From Paenibacillus thermotolerans (lineage in GTDB: Bacteria > Bacillota > Bacilli > Paenibacillales > YIM-B00363), in assembly GCF_028745515.1 (NCBI RefSeq), contig NZ_JAQZSG010000015.1, positions 50,929-114,928 on the forward strand: a stretch of DNA of 64,000 nucleotides, read 5' to 3'. The notes under the pieces were generated by a model that made no database searches, was not told where the DNA came from, and saw nothing but the letters and a program-made list of their open reading frames with translations. Positions within the stretch are counted from its first letter, which is position 1. Each line of letters starts with the position of its first letter. Made by a program: the position numbers and the translations under genes. This document shows positions 22,457 to 31,800 of this stretch, piece after piece.

Positions 22457-23875
22457 TTACTTCTGTACCGTAGCGTTATACTCCGCGATCTTCTTCGAAA
22501 TGTCCGCAGCCGCCGCGCCAAGCGCGTCCTTCGGCGATTTCGCGCCGTTGATCGCCTCTTCCATCGCGGTCTCCACAATCTGTCGCGCTTCCGGGAACAC
22601 GCCCATAACCGCGCCTTGCGTTGCCGTCGTCAGCCTTGTAGCGTGCAGCTGGTCAACAGCCGTCTGGAACTGCGGGAACTGCTCGAAGTTTTGCTTGACG
22701 AGCTCCTGGTCATAAGCCGCCTTCGTAATCGGGAAGTACCCCGTGTTCACGTGCCAGTAAGCTTGCTGCTCCGGAGCAGCAAGAAACTTCATGAATTCCC
22801 ATGCGCCCTTCTGCTCGGCTTCCGGTCGGTTGTTCATCACCCATAAGCTCGCACCGCCGACAATAACGCCGCCCTCCTGCGCATCCGCCGGCTTCGGAAG
22901 AAAGCCCGTGCCGACTTCAAATTTGCCGCCTACGGCGTCGACGATCCCGCGAAGACCCGCGGTCGAATCGAGAATCATGCCCACTTGCCCGGCAGCGAAA
23001 GCAGTCTTCGTATCCGCCGTTTTGCGGCCCAAGTTCAGCATCGTGCCGTCGTCGATCATACCCTTCCACCATTCCATCGTCTTCACGCCGACGTCTCCGC
23101 CGACGAGCGATTCCGTTGCAAGCGCCGTACGGCCGTTGCCGTTGTTCAAATAGTCGACTCCGGCGTTCGCGTGGAACTGTTCCATAAACCAGCCGTAAAT
23201 CGCGAAGGATGCGCCGTACCGGCCGTCCTGCGTCAACGCTTTAGCGGCTGCAGCCACTTCTTCGTATGTTTTCGGCGGGTTTTCCGGATCCAGTCCGGCC
23301 GCTTTGAACATATCCTTGTTATAGTACAAAATCGGATTCGATGTGTTGAACGGCATCGAATACAACTGATTGTCGAACGTATAGTACCCGAGAATGTTTT
23401 CCTCCAGCCCGGACACATCGTAGCCATCCGCATCGATAAACTTCTGAACCGGCGTAATCGCGCCCGTATCGATCATGAAGCGGCTGCCGATTTCGTACAC
23501 TTGTATCATGGTAGGGCCGGTGTCGGTACCGAACGTCGTTTTCAGCTTATTCAAGCTTTCATCGTAGGTGCCCTGGAACACGGCCTCCACTTGAACGTCC
23601 TTGTGCGACGCGTTGAAGTCTGCAACCAGCTTGTCCGCAACCTTGCCGAGCTCGCCGCCGAAGGAATGCCAGAATGTAACCTTAACCGGCTCCGCTGGAG
23701 TTTCCGTGTCAGCCGCAGGCTCTTCTGCCGTCTCCTCCGCTGCTGTTTGTTCCCCAGCTCCTTGCACTGTCTCGTCTTCCGAAGACCCAGTTTCCGCCGC
23801 GCCGCCGCATGCCGCCAAAAACATCATGACCATGACGGTAAGAATAGCGAGCATCGTTTTACCCTTTGTCATCAT
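22457..23875 (-). CDS. UgpB-like lipoprotein substrate-binding protein of an ABC importer
   Basis: From the ATG at 23875 the product has 472 residues. A lipoprotein signal with LAACGG is followed by a low-complexity Glu/Thr/Ala linker. The mature part reads VTFWHSFGGELGKVADKL, TMIQVYEIGS, SNPILYYNKDMFKAAGLDPENPPKTYEE, VIVGGASLWVM and YWHVNTGYFPITKAAYD. These blocks match UgpB-type binding proteins for sn-glycerol-3-phosphate and its diesters. Closely related proteins bind other sugars, so the ligand is an inference. It is the last gene of a three-gene operon with two permeases. No ATPase gene is present, so a shared MsmX/UgpC-type ATPase is expected. Confidence 0.88.
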   Translation of the reverse strand: MMTKGKTMLAILTVMVMMFLAACGGAAETGSSEDETVQGAGEQTAAEETAEEPAADTETPAEPVKVTFWHSFGGELGKVADKLVADFNASHKDVQVEAVFQGTYDESLNKLKTTFGTDTGPTMIQVYEIGSRFMIDTGAITPVQKFIDADGYDVSGLEENILGYYTFDNQLYSMPFNTSNPILYYNKDMFKAAGLDPENPPKTYEEVAAAAKALTQDGRYGASFAIYGWFMEQFHANAGVDYLNNGNGRTALATESLVGGDVGVKTMEWWKGMIDDGTMLNLGRKTADTKTAFAAGQVGMILDSTAGLRGIVDAVGGKFEVGTGFLPKPADAQEGGVIVGGASLWVMNNRPEAEQKGAWEFMKFLAAPEQQAYWHVNTGYFPITKAAYDQELVKQNFEQFPQFQTAVDQLHATRLTTATQGAVMGVFPEARQIVETAMEEAINGAKSPKDALGAAAADISKKIAEYNATVQK

Positions 23876-23978
23876 TCGGCTTCTTCTCCCTTTCTCCTCT
23901 ATAAGTATATATATGGAACCCGCGTCAGCGCCCATACCGAAACGCCCCGCAGACGACCCCCAAGCACACGCACAAAAC

Positions 23979-24872
23979 TTACCCTTTCACTGCGCCCGCC
24001 GTTATGCCGCGCACCAGCTGCTTCAGCCCGAACAACAGCAGCAGCAGCGACGGCAAGAGCACGATCGTTACACCCGCCAGCACCAAGTTCCACGCCATCA
24101 TTTCTTCCCACTGAAGCATGCTGACGCCGATTTGCACCGTGCGCATCTGTTCCCGGTTCGTAATCAGCAGCGGCCACAAATACATATTCCAAGTGTTGAT
24201 GAACACATACACGCCAAGGGTGGCGATCGCCGGCCGGGATAGCGGGAGAACAAGCCGTACAAATGTCCATACATGGCCGCAGCCGTCGATTCGCGCCGCC
24301 TCGAACAATTCCCTCGGAAGCTGCAGGAACGACTGCCGGAGCAGAAACACCCCGAAGGCCGACGCCAGGAAAGGAACGATCAGCCCTTGATAGCTGTCCA
24401 TCCAGCCCCAGCCTTTGATCGTCAAATAGTTCGGGATGACCGTTACTTCCCAAGGGATCATCATTGTGGAAAGAAACGCCGCAAACAGGAACGATTTCCC
24501 GCGAAAGCGGACGAATGCGAACGCATAAGCCGCCATACTGCACGTAATCAGCTGCCCAAGCATAACCGCTCCGGAAATAATGAAGCTGTTCATAATGAAC
24601 GTCGGAATCGGCACCAGCTGCATCGCCGACACAAAATTGCCCGTATAGAAGCTTTCCGGAAAAAGCGCCGGCGGAAACCGCCCCGCTTCCTCAGCCGTCA
24701 TAAAACCAGCCAGAAACGTGAATGCGATCGGGTACAGCACCAGCACGGCCATAACCGCCAATACGACATATTGCACGACAGTCCAAACCCCAAACCGCAG
24801 CGGCTTTCGCGAAATCCCGGCTCCGGCTGCGGATGCCGCCGTCCTTGCGGCCACGTTCGTCGTCACGCTCAT
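23979..24872 (-). CDS. ABC importer permease, MalG/UgpE type
   Basis: The product has 297 residues with six membrane helices. The cytoplasmic EAA loop reads ELFEAARIDGCGHVWTFVRLVLPLSRPA, the contact site for the ATPase. AEEAGRFPPALFPESFYTGNFVSA is typical of the MalG/UgpE side. The start overlaps the stop of the MalF-like gene by 4 bp, and the binding protein follows about 100 bp later. It moves the solute delivered by the UgpB-like protein. Confidence 0.9.
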   Translation of the reverse strand: MSVTTNVAARTAASAAGAGISRKPLRFGVWTVVQYVVLAVMAVLVLYPIAFTFLAGFMTAEEAGRFPPALFPESFYTGNFVSAMQLVPIPTFIMNSFIISGAVMLGQLITCSMAAYAFAFVRFRGKSFLFAAFLSTMMIPWEVTVIPNYLTIKGWGWMDSYQGLIVPFLASAFGVFLLRQSFLQLPRELFEAARIDGCGHVWTFVRLVLPLSRPAIATLGVYVFINTWNMYLWPLLITNREQMRTVQIGVSMLQWEEMMAWNLVLAGVTIVLLPSLLLLLFGLKQLVRGITAGAVKG

Positions 24873-25768
24873 TGGTAATGCACCTTCTTTTCCACGACGC
24901 GGAATTGGACGGCCGTCAGGATCAGGATGATCGCAAACAGCACCAGCGCCTGCGCGCTCCCCGTTCCGAAACGGTAGTTAATGAACGCTTCCTGATAAAT
25001 TTGATACACGATGACATTCGTTTGATTCATCGGTCCGCCTTTGGTCAAAATGTGGATTTGCCCGAAGGCCTGAAACGATCCGATCACCGAAACGATGCTT
25101 ACGAAAAACAACGACGGCGAAAGCAGCGGCAGCACAACCTTCGAGTACGCTTGCATCGGATTCGCTCCGTCCAGGCTGAGCGAGTCCCATATATCTTGGG
25201 ATATTCCGTTCAATCCGCCCAACAGCACGATGTATACGAAGCCGACGCTCATCCACACTGTCATGATGCTGATCGAAAGGAGCGCCCAATGCGGGTCCGA
25301 GAGCCAGAAGATCGGTTTCACGCCCGCTAAGCTCAGAAAATAATTGAGCATCCCGGCGCTCGGGTGAAACAGCAGCAGCCAGATGACGGCAGAGGTGCCG
25401 ACGGAAATCGCGACCGGCAGCGAAAACACGAACCGGAACAGCTTCATCCCCCGCTTGTTCCCGTGCGTCATCGCCGCCAGCAGCAGCGCCCACAATATCG
25501 TTACGGGAACCGTATAAACGATGAACAGCCCCGTTATTTTCAGCCCTTGGTAAAATTGCGGCGATGCGAACATGTCCATGTAATTTTGAAGACCGACATA
25601 TTTTGCAATGCGCCCTTGCGGGTCGGTCATGTGCAAGCTTAGATACACTGACTGCAGCAGCGGATAAAACACGAAAATCCCGAATACGATGAGCGATGGA
25701 GCCAAAAATGCGTATCCCGCCGCTTGATCCTTCCACCGCATCAGGCTTGCCGGCGTTCTTTGGGTCAT
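24869..25768 (-). CDS. ABC importer permease, MalF/UgpA type
   Basis: The product has 299 residues and six membrane helices. YAFLAPSLIVFGIFVFYPLLQSVYLS is the standard UgpA-like start. The EAA-like loop is DSLSLDGANPMQAYSKVVLPLLSPS. The C-terminus reads ALVLFAIILILTAVQFRVVEKKVHY. It is the first gene of the operon. The permease-permease-binding protein order is seen in other ugp-like operons. Confidence 0.9.
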   Translation of the reverse strand: MTQRTPASLMRWKDQAAGYAFLAPSLIVFGIFVFYPLLQSVYLSLHMTDPQGRIAKYVGLQNYMDMFASPQFYQGLKITGLFIVYTVPVTILWALLLAAMTHGNKRGMKLFRFVFSLPVAISVGTSAVIWLLLFHPSAGMLNYFLSLAGVKPIFWLSDPHWALLSISIMTVWMSVGFVYIVLLGGLNGISQDIWDSLSLDGANPMQAYSKVVLPLLSPSLFFVSIVSVIGSFQAFGQIHILTKGGPMNQTNVIVYQIYQEAFINYRFGTGSAQALVLFAIILILTAVQFRVVEKKVHYQ

Positions 25769-25917
25769 AACCTTTCCCGTCCTCCCGTCTAAGCTTTTTC
25801 CATCGTAAGCGGCGAGTGTTAACGAACCGTCAACTCACTTTGGCATTTATGTAAATGTTCATTAAGACTTTGTAAATCGGAGCGGCAAGAAGCGTGGAAT
25901 CGACGGGACGCGAAAAA

Positions 25918-25957
25918 GCGATGGAACGCAAAAAAGCGACGGATCGCTCCATCGCCT
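25918..25957 (-). terminator. Terminator after the yunF-like gene
   Basis: Minus strand: AGCGATCCGTCGCT followed by TTTTTT, nested in a wider GCGATGGA/TCCATCGC pair. It lies 15 bases after the stop. The rest of 25769-25917 has no evident gene. Confidence 0.75.
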
Positions 25958-25971
25958 CGCCTTTGTGCCGA

Positions 25972-26865
25972 TTATTCAAACAGGTCCAACTGGACCGGTG
26001 GCGGTTCCCCGCGCTCAAGCCCGAGCATGGACATGAACCGCTTGGCATTGCCTGCGCCGTGGCCGCCTGAGTTGTTATTGAAGATGACGCATATTTGCCC
26101 CGTCGAAACGGACATCTTCTCCAAGATGCCGATCCATTCGGCCAGCTCGCGCTCGCTGTAGTCGTACAGGTACCGCACATTCCGCCAATTCGGGCTGCCG
26201 CCGGAATTCCAGCCTTCCGCATTCCGCCCGTGAAAGCGGACGACCGTTCGCTCCGGATGCGTAGGCACAGGCACGGTCGGCACCGAGCCGCTGCCGGCTT
26301 GCGGCTCGTCGCACACGCTGTGCATCCACCCTTCGCGCTCCATGAACCTAAGCGTCCGCTCGCGCATGTCGGGAGCGAACCAGCTTTGGTGCCGAAACTC
26401 AAGCGCGACCGGCCAGCCGTCCATCAGCTCCTTCGCGCGCCGCAGGACGGCCACGTTCTCGCGGGTACAGTCAAACCACGGCGGATATTGGAACAGGACG
26501 GTGCGGAGCTTGCCGGACGCGCGCATCGGCTCGAACGCCTGCCGGAACGCGCCGAACAGCGCCGCGTCTTCCTCGCCGGGCGCCGTCGCTTCTGAGGGCC
26601 GGACAGTTGCCGGCAGCTTCCTCCCGCTTCCCCGCTCGTGCCCCGTCATCGCTTGATTCGCCTTCACGACAAAGCCGAAATCGTCCGCGGTGTCCTCCGC
26701 CCAGCGCTGCACCGTAGCCGCCTGAGGGATCGCGTAGAACGAGCTGTCCACCTCAACGACCGGGAACTGCCGCGAATACAGCTGCAGCTTCCGGCTTGCC
26801 GGCGTGCCGGGCGGGTAAATCGACTCATGATCGCCCCATCCGGCCAGTCCGATTTCAATGTTCAT
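25972..26865 (-). CDS. yunF: DUF72 family protein (YunF-like)
   Basis: The product has 297 residues. DUF72 TIM-barrel blocks are visible: IGLAGWGDHESIYPPGT, FPVVEVDSSFYAIP, FGFVVKANQAMTGHER, LFQYPPWFDC, VALEFRHQSWF, VVRFHGRNAEGW, YLYDYSERELAEW and ICVIFNNNSGGHGAGNA. This suits the YunF branch of a family with unknown activity. The HGRN and NNN segments may bind metal or a phosphorylated ligand. It is probably transcribed alone. Confidence 0.88.
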   Translation of the reverse strand: MNIEIGLAGWGDHESIYPPGTPASRKLQLYSRQFPVVEVDSSFYAIPQAATVQRWAEDTADDFGFVVKANQAMTGHERGSGRKLPATVRPSEATAPGEEDAALFGAFRQAFEPMRASGKLRTVLFQYPPWFDCTRENVAVLRRAKELMDGWPVALEFRHQSWFAPDMRERTLRFMEREGWMHSVCDEPQAGSGSVPTVPVPTHPERTVVRFHGRNAEGWNSGGSPNWRNVRYLYDYSERELAEWIGILEKMSVSTGQICVIFNNNSGGHGAGNAKRFMSMLGLERGEPPPVQLDLFE

Positions 26866-26937
26866 CTCCGGCTGCTCACCTCGACATCCGCCGCAAGGTG
26901 CCGAAGGGCACTCTTGAATGCAGCTGCAAATTCATAT

Positions 26938-27597
26938 TCACGAATCGCTCCCCCATAGATCTCCTTTGCGCAGCCAGCGGTAGCCCTTCCGCACGCTGTT
27001 CATGAGGAAATCGGGAACCGGCAGCGGATGATCGTACATGAAAGGAAGATAAATTTTGTAATAAGCTTTCTTTACATCGTCCCACATCGTGCAAGGCTCA
27101 TCCTTCAGAAAATCCGAGACGTCAACGACGATGCCGCGGCCGTTCGGGTCAAGCATCACGTTCTTCCCGTGGACGTCGTGCGGATGAAGACCGCGCTCTC
27201 TTGCGTAGTCCAGCGCCTCGTCTATATCTTGGATCGCTTGTTCGGGAATGCGGACGCCCTGCTTGATACAGTCGTAGAACGTCGTTCCGTACAATCTGCG
27301 AAGCACTAAATACCGGTATTCCCCATTCGCGTGAAAGCATTCCGCATACGCCGGATGTTTTCCGAGACGGCGGTACACCTCCACCTCGTCTTCCCAGCCG
27401 GGACGCCCCGGCGCGTAAAGCTTCAACACACGGTCCGGGTAATCGGGGTGGACGAGCACCGCGGCATAGTTTCCCGCTCCGATGACGCGCCACCGACCGG
27501 GCACGTACCGTACGACAATCGGGTCGTGCGGGTCCTCGCTCTCGATATCGATGTTAGGCAGCAGTTCCGAATGCGCCATTTCTATAAATTTATCCAT
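26938..27597 (-). CDS. Protein kinase-like (Ser/Thr kinase fold) protein
   Basis: The product has about 219 residues. RVIGAGNYAAVLVHPDYPDRVLKLY resembles a glycine-rich loop followed by the ATP-binding lysine. HPHDVHGKNVMLDPNG corresponds to the catalytic loop (HxD.h..N) and VVDVSDF to the metal-binding DFG-like strand (D-V-S). The fold is therefore a compact protein-kinase-like one, as in YrzF-type proteins. Activity is unproven. The ATG overlaps the RDD stop (ATGGATAA), so the two are coupled. A terminator was not seen. Confidence 0.78.
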   Translation of the reverse strand: MDKFIEMAHSELLPNIDIESEDPHDPIVVRYVPGRWRVIGAGNYAAVLVHPDYPDRVLKLYAPGRPGWEDEVEVYRRLGKHPAYAECFHANGEYRYLVLRRLYGTTFYDCIKQGVRIPEQAIQDIDEALDYARERGLHPHDVHGKNVMLDPNGRGIVVDVSDFLKDEPCTMWDDVKKAYYKIYLPFMYDHPLPVPDFLMNSVRKGYRWLRKGDLWGSDS

Positions 27598-28507
27598 CGG
27601 CACGCAGCCCTTCGGCTTGCAGCTCCCAATCTTCCCGCAGTGCAGAATACATGGCCAGCGCCCAATAAACAGGAGTCGTCTCCCGTTCCTTGCGCCGGTT
27701 CGCCCTCTTATGCACTTCCGCAGCGGTCATCGGCGTCCCTTCTTCGGCCGGCTGCATCAACTCCACCCATTGCGCTTCAAGCTCCAGCTTCGGCGCCAGC
27801 AGCCCGACAATGCCTTCCCCCAGCTCGCCGGCTTTCTTGGAAGACAACCAATGGAGCCTGTCGACATACGCGGAAAGCAGCGTCCATTCTTGTTCGGTGA
27901 TCCGCTCGCGCATCCACGGCTCGAATGTGAAGATCGGCAGGAAAGGCGCCTTATCCTTCAACAGCTTGTCGATCCGTTTCGATTTCCGTTTATTGCCGCC
28001 TTGCTCGAACACGACCACCGTTCCCGCCGCCCAGTCGCCGATCCGTTTGTCCTTGGAGTGAAAGAAGCTAAATAGGATGCCGGTAAAATAAAGCGCGGGC
28101 AGCATATCGATCAGGCGAAACAGGTTGCGGATGACGGCGGACAAAAAGCTGAGCGGCCGCCCGTTCTCTTGGATGACCCGGATGCCCATCGCCCTCTTGC
28201 CGACAGTGCGCCCTCCGGTCGAAAACTCCGAGATAATGAAGTATAGCGACGTGAACGCCGCATAGAACAAAATTAGCGCCGCGACGCCGTATTCGGCCGC
28301 CCACGCCGGCATCGCGTCGCCGATCGCCGCATACACCGCCCAGCCGGCAAGCGCGACGCCTGCATTGGCCGCCATGACGATCAGCATATCAATGAGCTGC
28401 GCGCCGATTCGGCTGCCGACTCCCGCGGTTTCGAACCGCAGCTCGACCTGCTCCGGCGTCGTCACGGTGAGCCGTCGGCTCCAGCTTGGCTCATAGGCCG
28501 TTTGCAT
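27590..28507 (-). CDS. RDD family membrane protein
   Basis: The product has 305 residues. RFETAGVGSRIGAQLIDMLI is the RDD start (R..A..iD), followed by three or four membrane helices and TGGRTVGKRAMGIRVI and DKRIGDWAAGTVVV. The C-terminal 110 residues are hydrophilic (EPWMRERITEQEW, EAQWVELMQPAEEG). RDD proteins are often encoded beside SpoIIM-like, MoxR and DUF58 genes, as here. Transport and envelope roles have been suggested for the family. It is divergent from the SpoIIM-like gene, 94 bp away. Confidence 0.87.
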   Translation of the reverse strand: MQTAYEPSWSRRLTVTTPEQVELRFETAGVGSRIGAQLIDMLIVMAANAGVALAGWAVYAAIGDAMPAWAAEYGVAALILFYAAFTSLYFIISEFSTGGRTVGKRAMGIRVIQENGRPLSFLSAVIRNLFRLIDMLPALYFTGILFSFFHSKDKRIGDWAAGTVVVFEQGGNKRKSKRIDKLLKDKAPFLPIFTFEPWMRERITEQEWTLLSAYVDRLHWLSSKKAGELGEGIVGLLAPKLELEAQWVELMQPAEEGTPMTAAEVHKRANRRKERETTPVYWALAMYSALREDWELQAEGLRADG

Positions 28508-28535
28508 TTGTTTCTCTCTCCTCTCATCCGATTGG

Positions 28536-28544
28536 TGATATAAT
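28536..28544 (+). promoter_or_regulatory. Extended -10 promoter for the SpoIIM-like gene
   Basis: TGATATAAT is a full extended -10 element in the divergent gap between the RDD and SpoIIM-like genes. No good -35 is visible. Confidence 0.5.
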
Positions 28545-28601
28545 CAATACGCAGTACTATCCATTCGCGAATCAAGCGACAAACGATAAAGGAGCGCCCG
28601 C

Positions 28602-29564
28602 ATGGAACTTACGTCGTTTATCAAAAGACACAAACCGCTGTGGACCGAGCTCGAACGAGCGGCGGATTCGATGCAGCGAAGGGCGGCACGCTTAACCGCA
28701 GGCGACGTCGACCGGTTTACCGCACTGCATAAGCAGGTGTCGGCACATTTGTCCTTTATGAATTCCAATTACCCCGGTAATGAACTAACCGGTTATTTGA
28801 ATAAACTCGTATCGCGATCCCACAACGTATTGTACCGCGATTCTTGGAGCAGCACGGAAGGGTTTAAGCGATTTTTCGCGACCGGCTTCGTCTCGCTCTT
28901 AAAGGAGCGTGCGGCATTTATCGCTTTCGCCGCGATATTGATGGCCGCCGGCTTCATCTCCGGCTTTGCGGTCGTCATGAACGACCCTCACCAGCTGTCG
29001 GCGATCGCGCCGCCGCAATTCGCGGACGTCGATCCGAGCCGCATCGCGGAAGACCGAGGCGATTTGACGTCGTCGATCGACTCGGCGGCCATTATGACGA
29101 ACAATATCCGGGTTGCGGTGCTCTGCTTCGTCAGCGGCATCACCCTCGGCATCGGCACATTGTATTTGCTTGTATACAACGGTGTGTTGATCGGCGCGCT
29201 CGCGGCCGTATTTTTCCGCGCGGGGGAAAGCTACGCCTTCTGGGCGTTCATCCTTCCGCACGGGGTGATCGAGCTGACAGCGATTTTCATCGCGGGCGGA
29301 GCCGGGCTGTACATGGGGTACGTCATGATGGTGCCCGGCCCGTACACGCGCAAGTACCGCTTCTTCACTTCGGTGCGCGAATCCGTGCAGCTGCTGCTCG
29401 GCACGGTGCCGCTGTTCGTCGTCGCCGGGACCATCGAAGGCTACGTGACGCCCGCGTGCATCCCGCTCGAAGCGAAATACTTCGTCGCCGCGCTCACTCT
29501 CGCCGCTCTCGTCCTTTATTATTTATACGGCAGGAAACGGCTTCAGCTACAGCGCGTCTCTTGA
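28602..29564 (+). CDS. SpoIIM-like (stage II sporulation protein M family) membrane protein
   Basis: The product has 320 residues. A cytoplasmic N-terminal helix bundle (ELTSFIKRHKPLWTELERA, ending before about 100) is followed by membrane helices including FIAFAAILMAAGFISGFAVVM, AVLCFVSGITLGIGTLYLLVYNG and AFWAFILPHGVIELTAIFIAGGAGL. IPHG.IEL and ITxGIGT are conserved in the SpoIIM/DUF95 group. It is not SpoIIM itself by context but the paralogue found with MoxR and DUF58. AAGGAG lies before the ATG. Its end overlaps that of the DUF58 gene on the opposite strand by 18 bp. Confidence 0.85.
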   Translation: MELTSFIKRHKPLWTELERAADSMQRRAARLTAGDVDRFTALHKQVSAHLSFMNSNYPGNELTGYLNKLVSRSHNVLYRDSWSSTEGFKRFFATGFVSLLKERAAFIAFAAILMAAGFISGFAVVMNDPHQLSAIAPPQFADVDPSRIAEDRGDLTSSIDSAAIMTNNIRVAVLCFVSGITLGIGTLYLLVYNGVLIGALAAVFFRAGESYAFWAFILPHGVIELTAIFIAGGAGLYMGYVMMVPGPYTRKYRFFTSVRESVQLLLGTVPLFVVAGTIEGYVTPACIPLEAKYFVAALTLAALVLYYLYGRKRLQLQRVS

Positions 29565-30929
29565 TTTCAAGTCCAAATACGTATTGACGGCCGCCAGCGC
29601 TAATTCGTCCGCAGGCACATCCAGCACCTCGATCGCGAGGGCTGCCATGCGGGCGGCGTAGCGACGGCGGTCTTCTTGCATTTTGAGGGCCGTGCTTTTG
29701 ATGTAGGCTTCCTTCGCGCGGCGAACCGGAATGCCGGCCCACTCATGCAGCAGCGGATCCTGCAAGGACAATAACAGCAGCAAGTGCGTTCTTCTTAATC
29801 GGATCAAATACGGAGCGAGTTCGTTCTCGAACAAGTAGCTCTCCATATCGGAGAACAGCACCATAAAGCTGCGCTTTTTCTGTATTTTGGCAAGATGCGT
29901 GAGCGCCAGGCCGTAATTCGACTCGGACATGTCGCTCTTCAAATCGTAGACCGCATCGATGATGGTCTGGACATGCTCCATCCCTTTGCCGGGCGGAACG
30001 TACGCCTTGAGCCCGCCGGAGAATGCCAGCGCAGCCACTTGATCGCCGCGCTGCAGCGCAACGGCGGCAAGCGTAAGCGCCGCCTCGAGCGAGCGGTCCA
30101 GCTTCGTCTTGCCGGCGAGCTCGGTGCCCATCATCCGCCCGCAGTCGATCAGCAGCGTGACGATTTTCCCGCGCTCGGGCTGGAACACGTTCACCTTCGG
30201 TTGCAGCGTCCGCGCGGTGGCGGACCAGTTGATCGTGCGCGGGTCGTCATCCGGCGTGTAATCGCGGATGCTCTGGAAGTCCGTGCCGGAACGGGCACGC
30301 CTGAACACGCGCCGGCCGTCGAGCACGAGGCTGCGCTGCATCGAAGCGAGCGTGCCGCGCACGCCGCTCAAGTCCGGGAGCACGCGGATTTCGTGCGTGC
30401 ACGGGATATGGGCTTGGCGCTGCCAGAGCCCAAGCGAGCCCCGATACCGTACGAAGACGGTATCGAGCGTGTACCGGCCGCGCTCCGTCGGCCGGGTTTC
30501 ATACAAGGCCTCCGCCCGGCGGCCTTGGAACGTCAGCGCGGGCCAAGCATCCGGCCCCGCGAACGTATCCGGCAGGTCGTCGACGACCTGCCCCTTCGCC
30601 GGCTGCCTGCCGCCGGCCGCCCGCACCGCGAGGCGCACAGCGACCGACCCGCCGAGGTCGACGCGGTCCGGCGCCTCGCGTTCGGCGGTGAGCCGGTTCG
30701 GCCCCGGCAGCAGCGCAAGATCGAGCGCGCTCAGCACCGCGAGCGTGCCGTTCCACGCCCAGAAGACGAGGGCGCCCAAATCCGCATCCAGCGCATACGC
30801 TCCGCCCGCCAAAGGCGCGCCCGCCAGCAGCAGCGCGGCCAGCCGGCCCGTCGGCACGACGCGCAGCGCCGGGAGCAGCCTATCGCGGAACCGGGACCGC
30901 GGCAAGTGTTTCTTGGACGACTGCGTCAC
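29547..30929 (-). CDS. DUF58 (VWA-like) domain protein
   Basis: The product has 460 residues. Two N-terminal membrane helices are followed by an Ig-like region and the DUF58 block GTDFQSIRDYTPDDDPRTINWSATAR. A VWA-like fold follows with VTLLIDCGRMM (a D-x-G form of the MIDAS start). GTG is the likely start, with GGAGGGTG 6 nt upstream, and overlaps the moxR gene by 50 bp. MoxR-DUF58 pairs are thought to act as metal-chelatase-like chaperones for envelope proteins. This is family knowledge, with no direct proof here. Confidence 0.88.
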   Translation of the reverse strand: MTQSSKKHLPRSRFRDRLLPALRVVPTGRLAALLLAGAPLAGGAYALDADLGALVFWAWNGTLAVLSALDLALLPGPNRLTAEREAPDRVDLGGSVAVRLAVRAAGGRQPAKGQVVDDLPDTFAGPDAWPALTFQGRRAEALYETRPTERGRYTLDTVFVRYRGSLGLWQRQAHIPCTHEIRVLPDLSGVRGTLASMQRSLVLDGRRVFRRARSGTDFQSIRDYTPDDDPRTINWSATARTLQPKVNVFQPERGKIVTLLIDCGRMMGTELAGKTKLDRSLEAALTLAAVALQRGDQVAALAFSGGLKAYVPPGKGMEHVQTIIDAVYDLKSDMSESNYGLALTHLAKIQKKRSFMVLFSDMESYLFENELAPYLIRLRRTHLLLLLSLQDPLLHEWAGIPVRRAKEAYIKSTALKMQEDRRRYAARMAALAIEVLDVPADELALAAVNTYLDLKSRDAL

Positions 30930-31800
30930 TCGTCACACCCTCCAATTCCGCCTGCGGCGCGAGCAGAAGACGGTGCCTCAGCGCCGGGCGTGCCACCAGC
31001 TTCACATCGTCAGGCGTCACATAGTCTCTGCCGTCCAAATACGCCCACGCCTTGCTTGCATTCAGCATCGCGATGCCAGCGCGCGGGCTCGCTCCGAGCA
31101 GCACCTTCTTGCTCGTGCGTGTAAACCGGGCGATCGCCGTAATATATTCGATCACGCCATCCTCAACCTTGACGCCGGTCAGCGCATCGCGGTGCTTGCG
31201 GAAATCGTCGAGCGTCAGCGCCGGCTCCAGCTTGCCGTCCGACATGCCCGCTCCGGCTCCGTGTGCTCTGTATATTTCCGTCTCCTGCTCCGCGTTCGGA
31301 TAGTCCAGCACCAGCTTGAACAGGAAGCGGTCGAGCTGCGCCTCCGGCAGCGGATACGTTCCTTCATATTCCACCGGGTTCTGGGTCGCAATGACGAAGA
31401 ACGGATCGGGGAGCCGGTGCGTTTCCCCTTGAATCGTCACCTGCCGCTCCTCCATCGCCTCCAGCAGCGCCGACTGCGTCTTCGGCCCGGTCCGGTTAAT
31501 TTCGTCCGCCAGCAGCAGGTTCGTAAACACCGGCCCGCGGACCGTAATGTACCGGTTTTCCTGCATGTTATAAATGACGTTGCCCGTAATGTCGCTCGGC
31601 ATCATGTCCGGCGTAAATTGAATGCGCCGGTAGTCTCCCGAGATTAATCCGGCGAGCGTGCGGGCAAGCTTCGTCTTGCCGAGCCCCGGCACGCCTTCGA
31701 GCAGCACGTGCCCTCCGGCCAGCATCGCCGTGACGACAAGCCTCACATTCGTCCGTTGCCCAAATATGTTCTCTTCCATCCGCGAAAGCAGCTGTTGCAT
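30880..31800 (-). CDS. MoxR-family AAA+ ATPase
   Basis: The product has 306 residues. Walker A is GVPGLGKT, Walker B LLADEINR, sensor 1 FFVIATQNPVEYEGTYPLPEAQLDRF, and an arginine finger region is in the lid (LGASPRAGIAML). FGQRTNVRLVVTAMLAGGHVLLEG begins the fold. MoxR proteins remodel partner proteins with VWA domains, here the DUF58 protein encoded next. The ATG directly follows the DUF4350 stop (TAAATG), so translation is coupled. Confidence 0.92.
   Translation of the reverse strand: MQQLLSRMEENIFGQRTNVRLVVTAMLAGGHVLLEGVPGLGKTKLARTLAGLISGDYRRIQFTPDMMPSDITGNVIYNMQENRYITVRGPVFTNLLLADEINRTGPKTQSALLEAMEERQVTIQGETHRLPDPFFVIATQNPVEYEGTYPLPEAQLDRFLFKLVLDYPNAEQETEIYRAHGAGAGMSDGKLEPALTLDDFRKHRDALTGVKVEDGVIEYITAIARFTRTSKKVLLGASPRAGIAMLNASKAWAYLDGRDYVTPDDVKLVARPALRHRLLLAPQAELEGVTSDAVVQETLAAVPVPR

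Noticed and set aside
29895..31647. Plus-strand frames of over 400 codons opposite DUF58 and MoxR
   Set aside because: Shadow frames of GC-rich coding DNA. The minus-strand genes show full family motifs.
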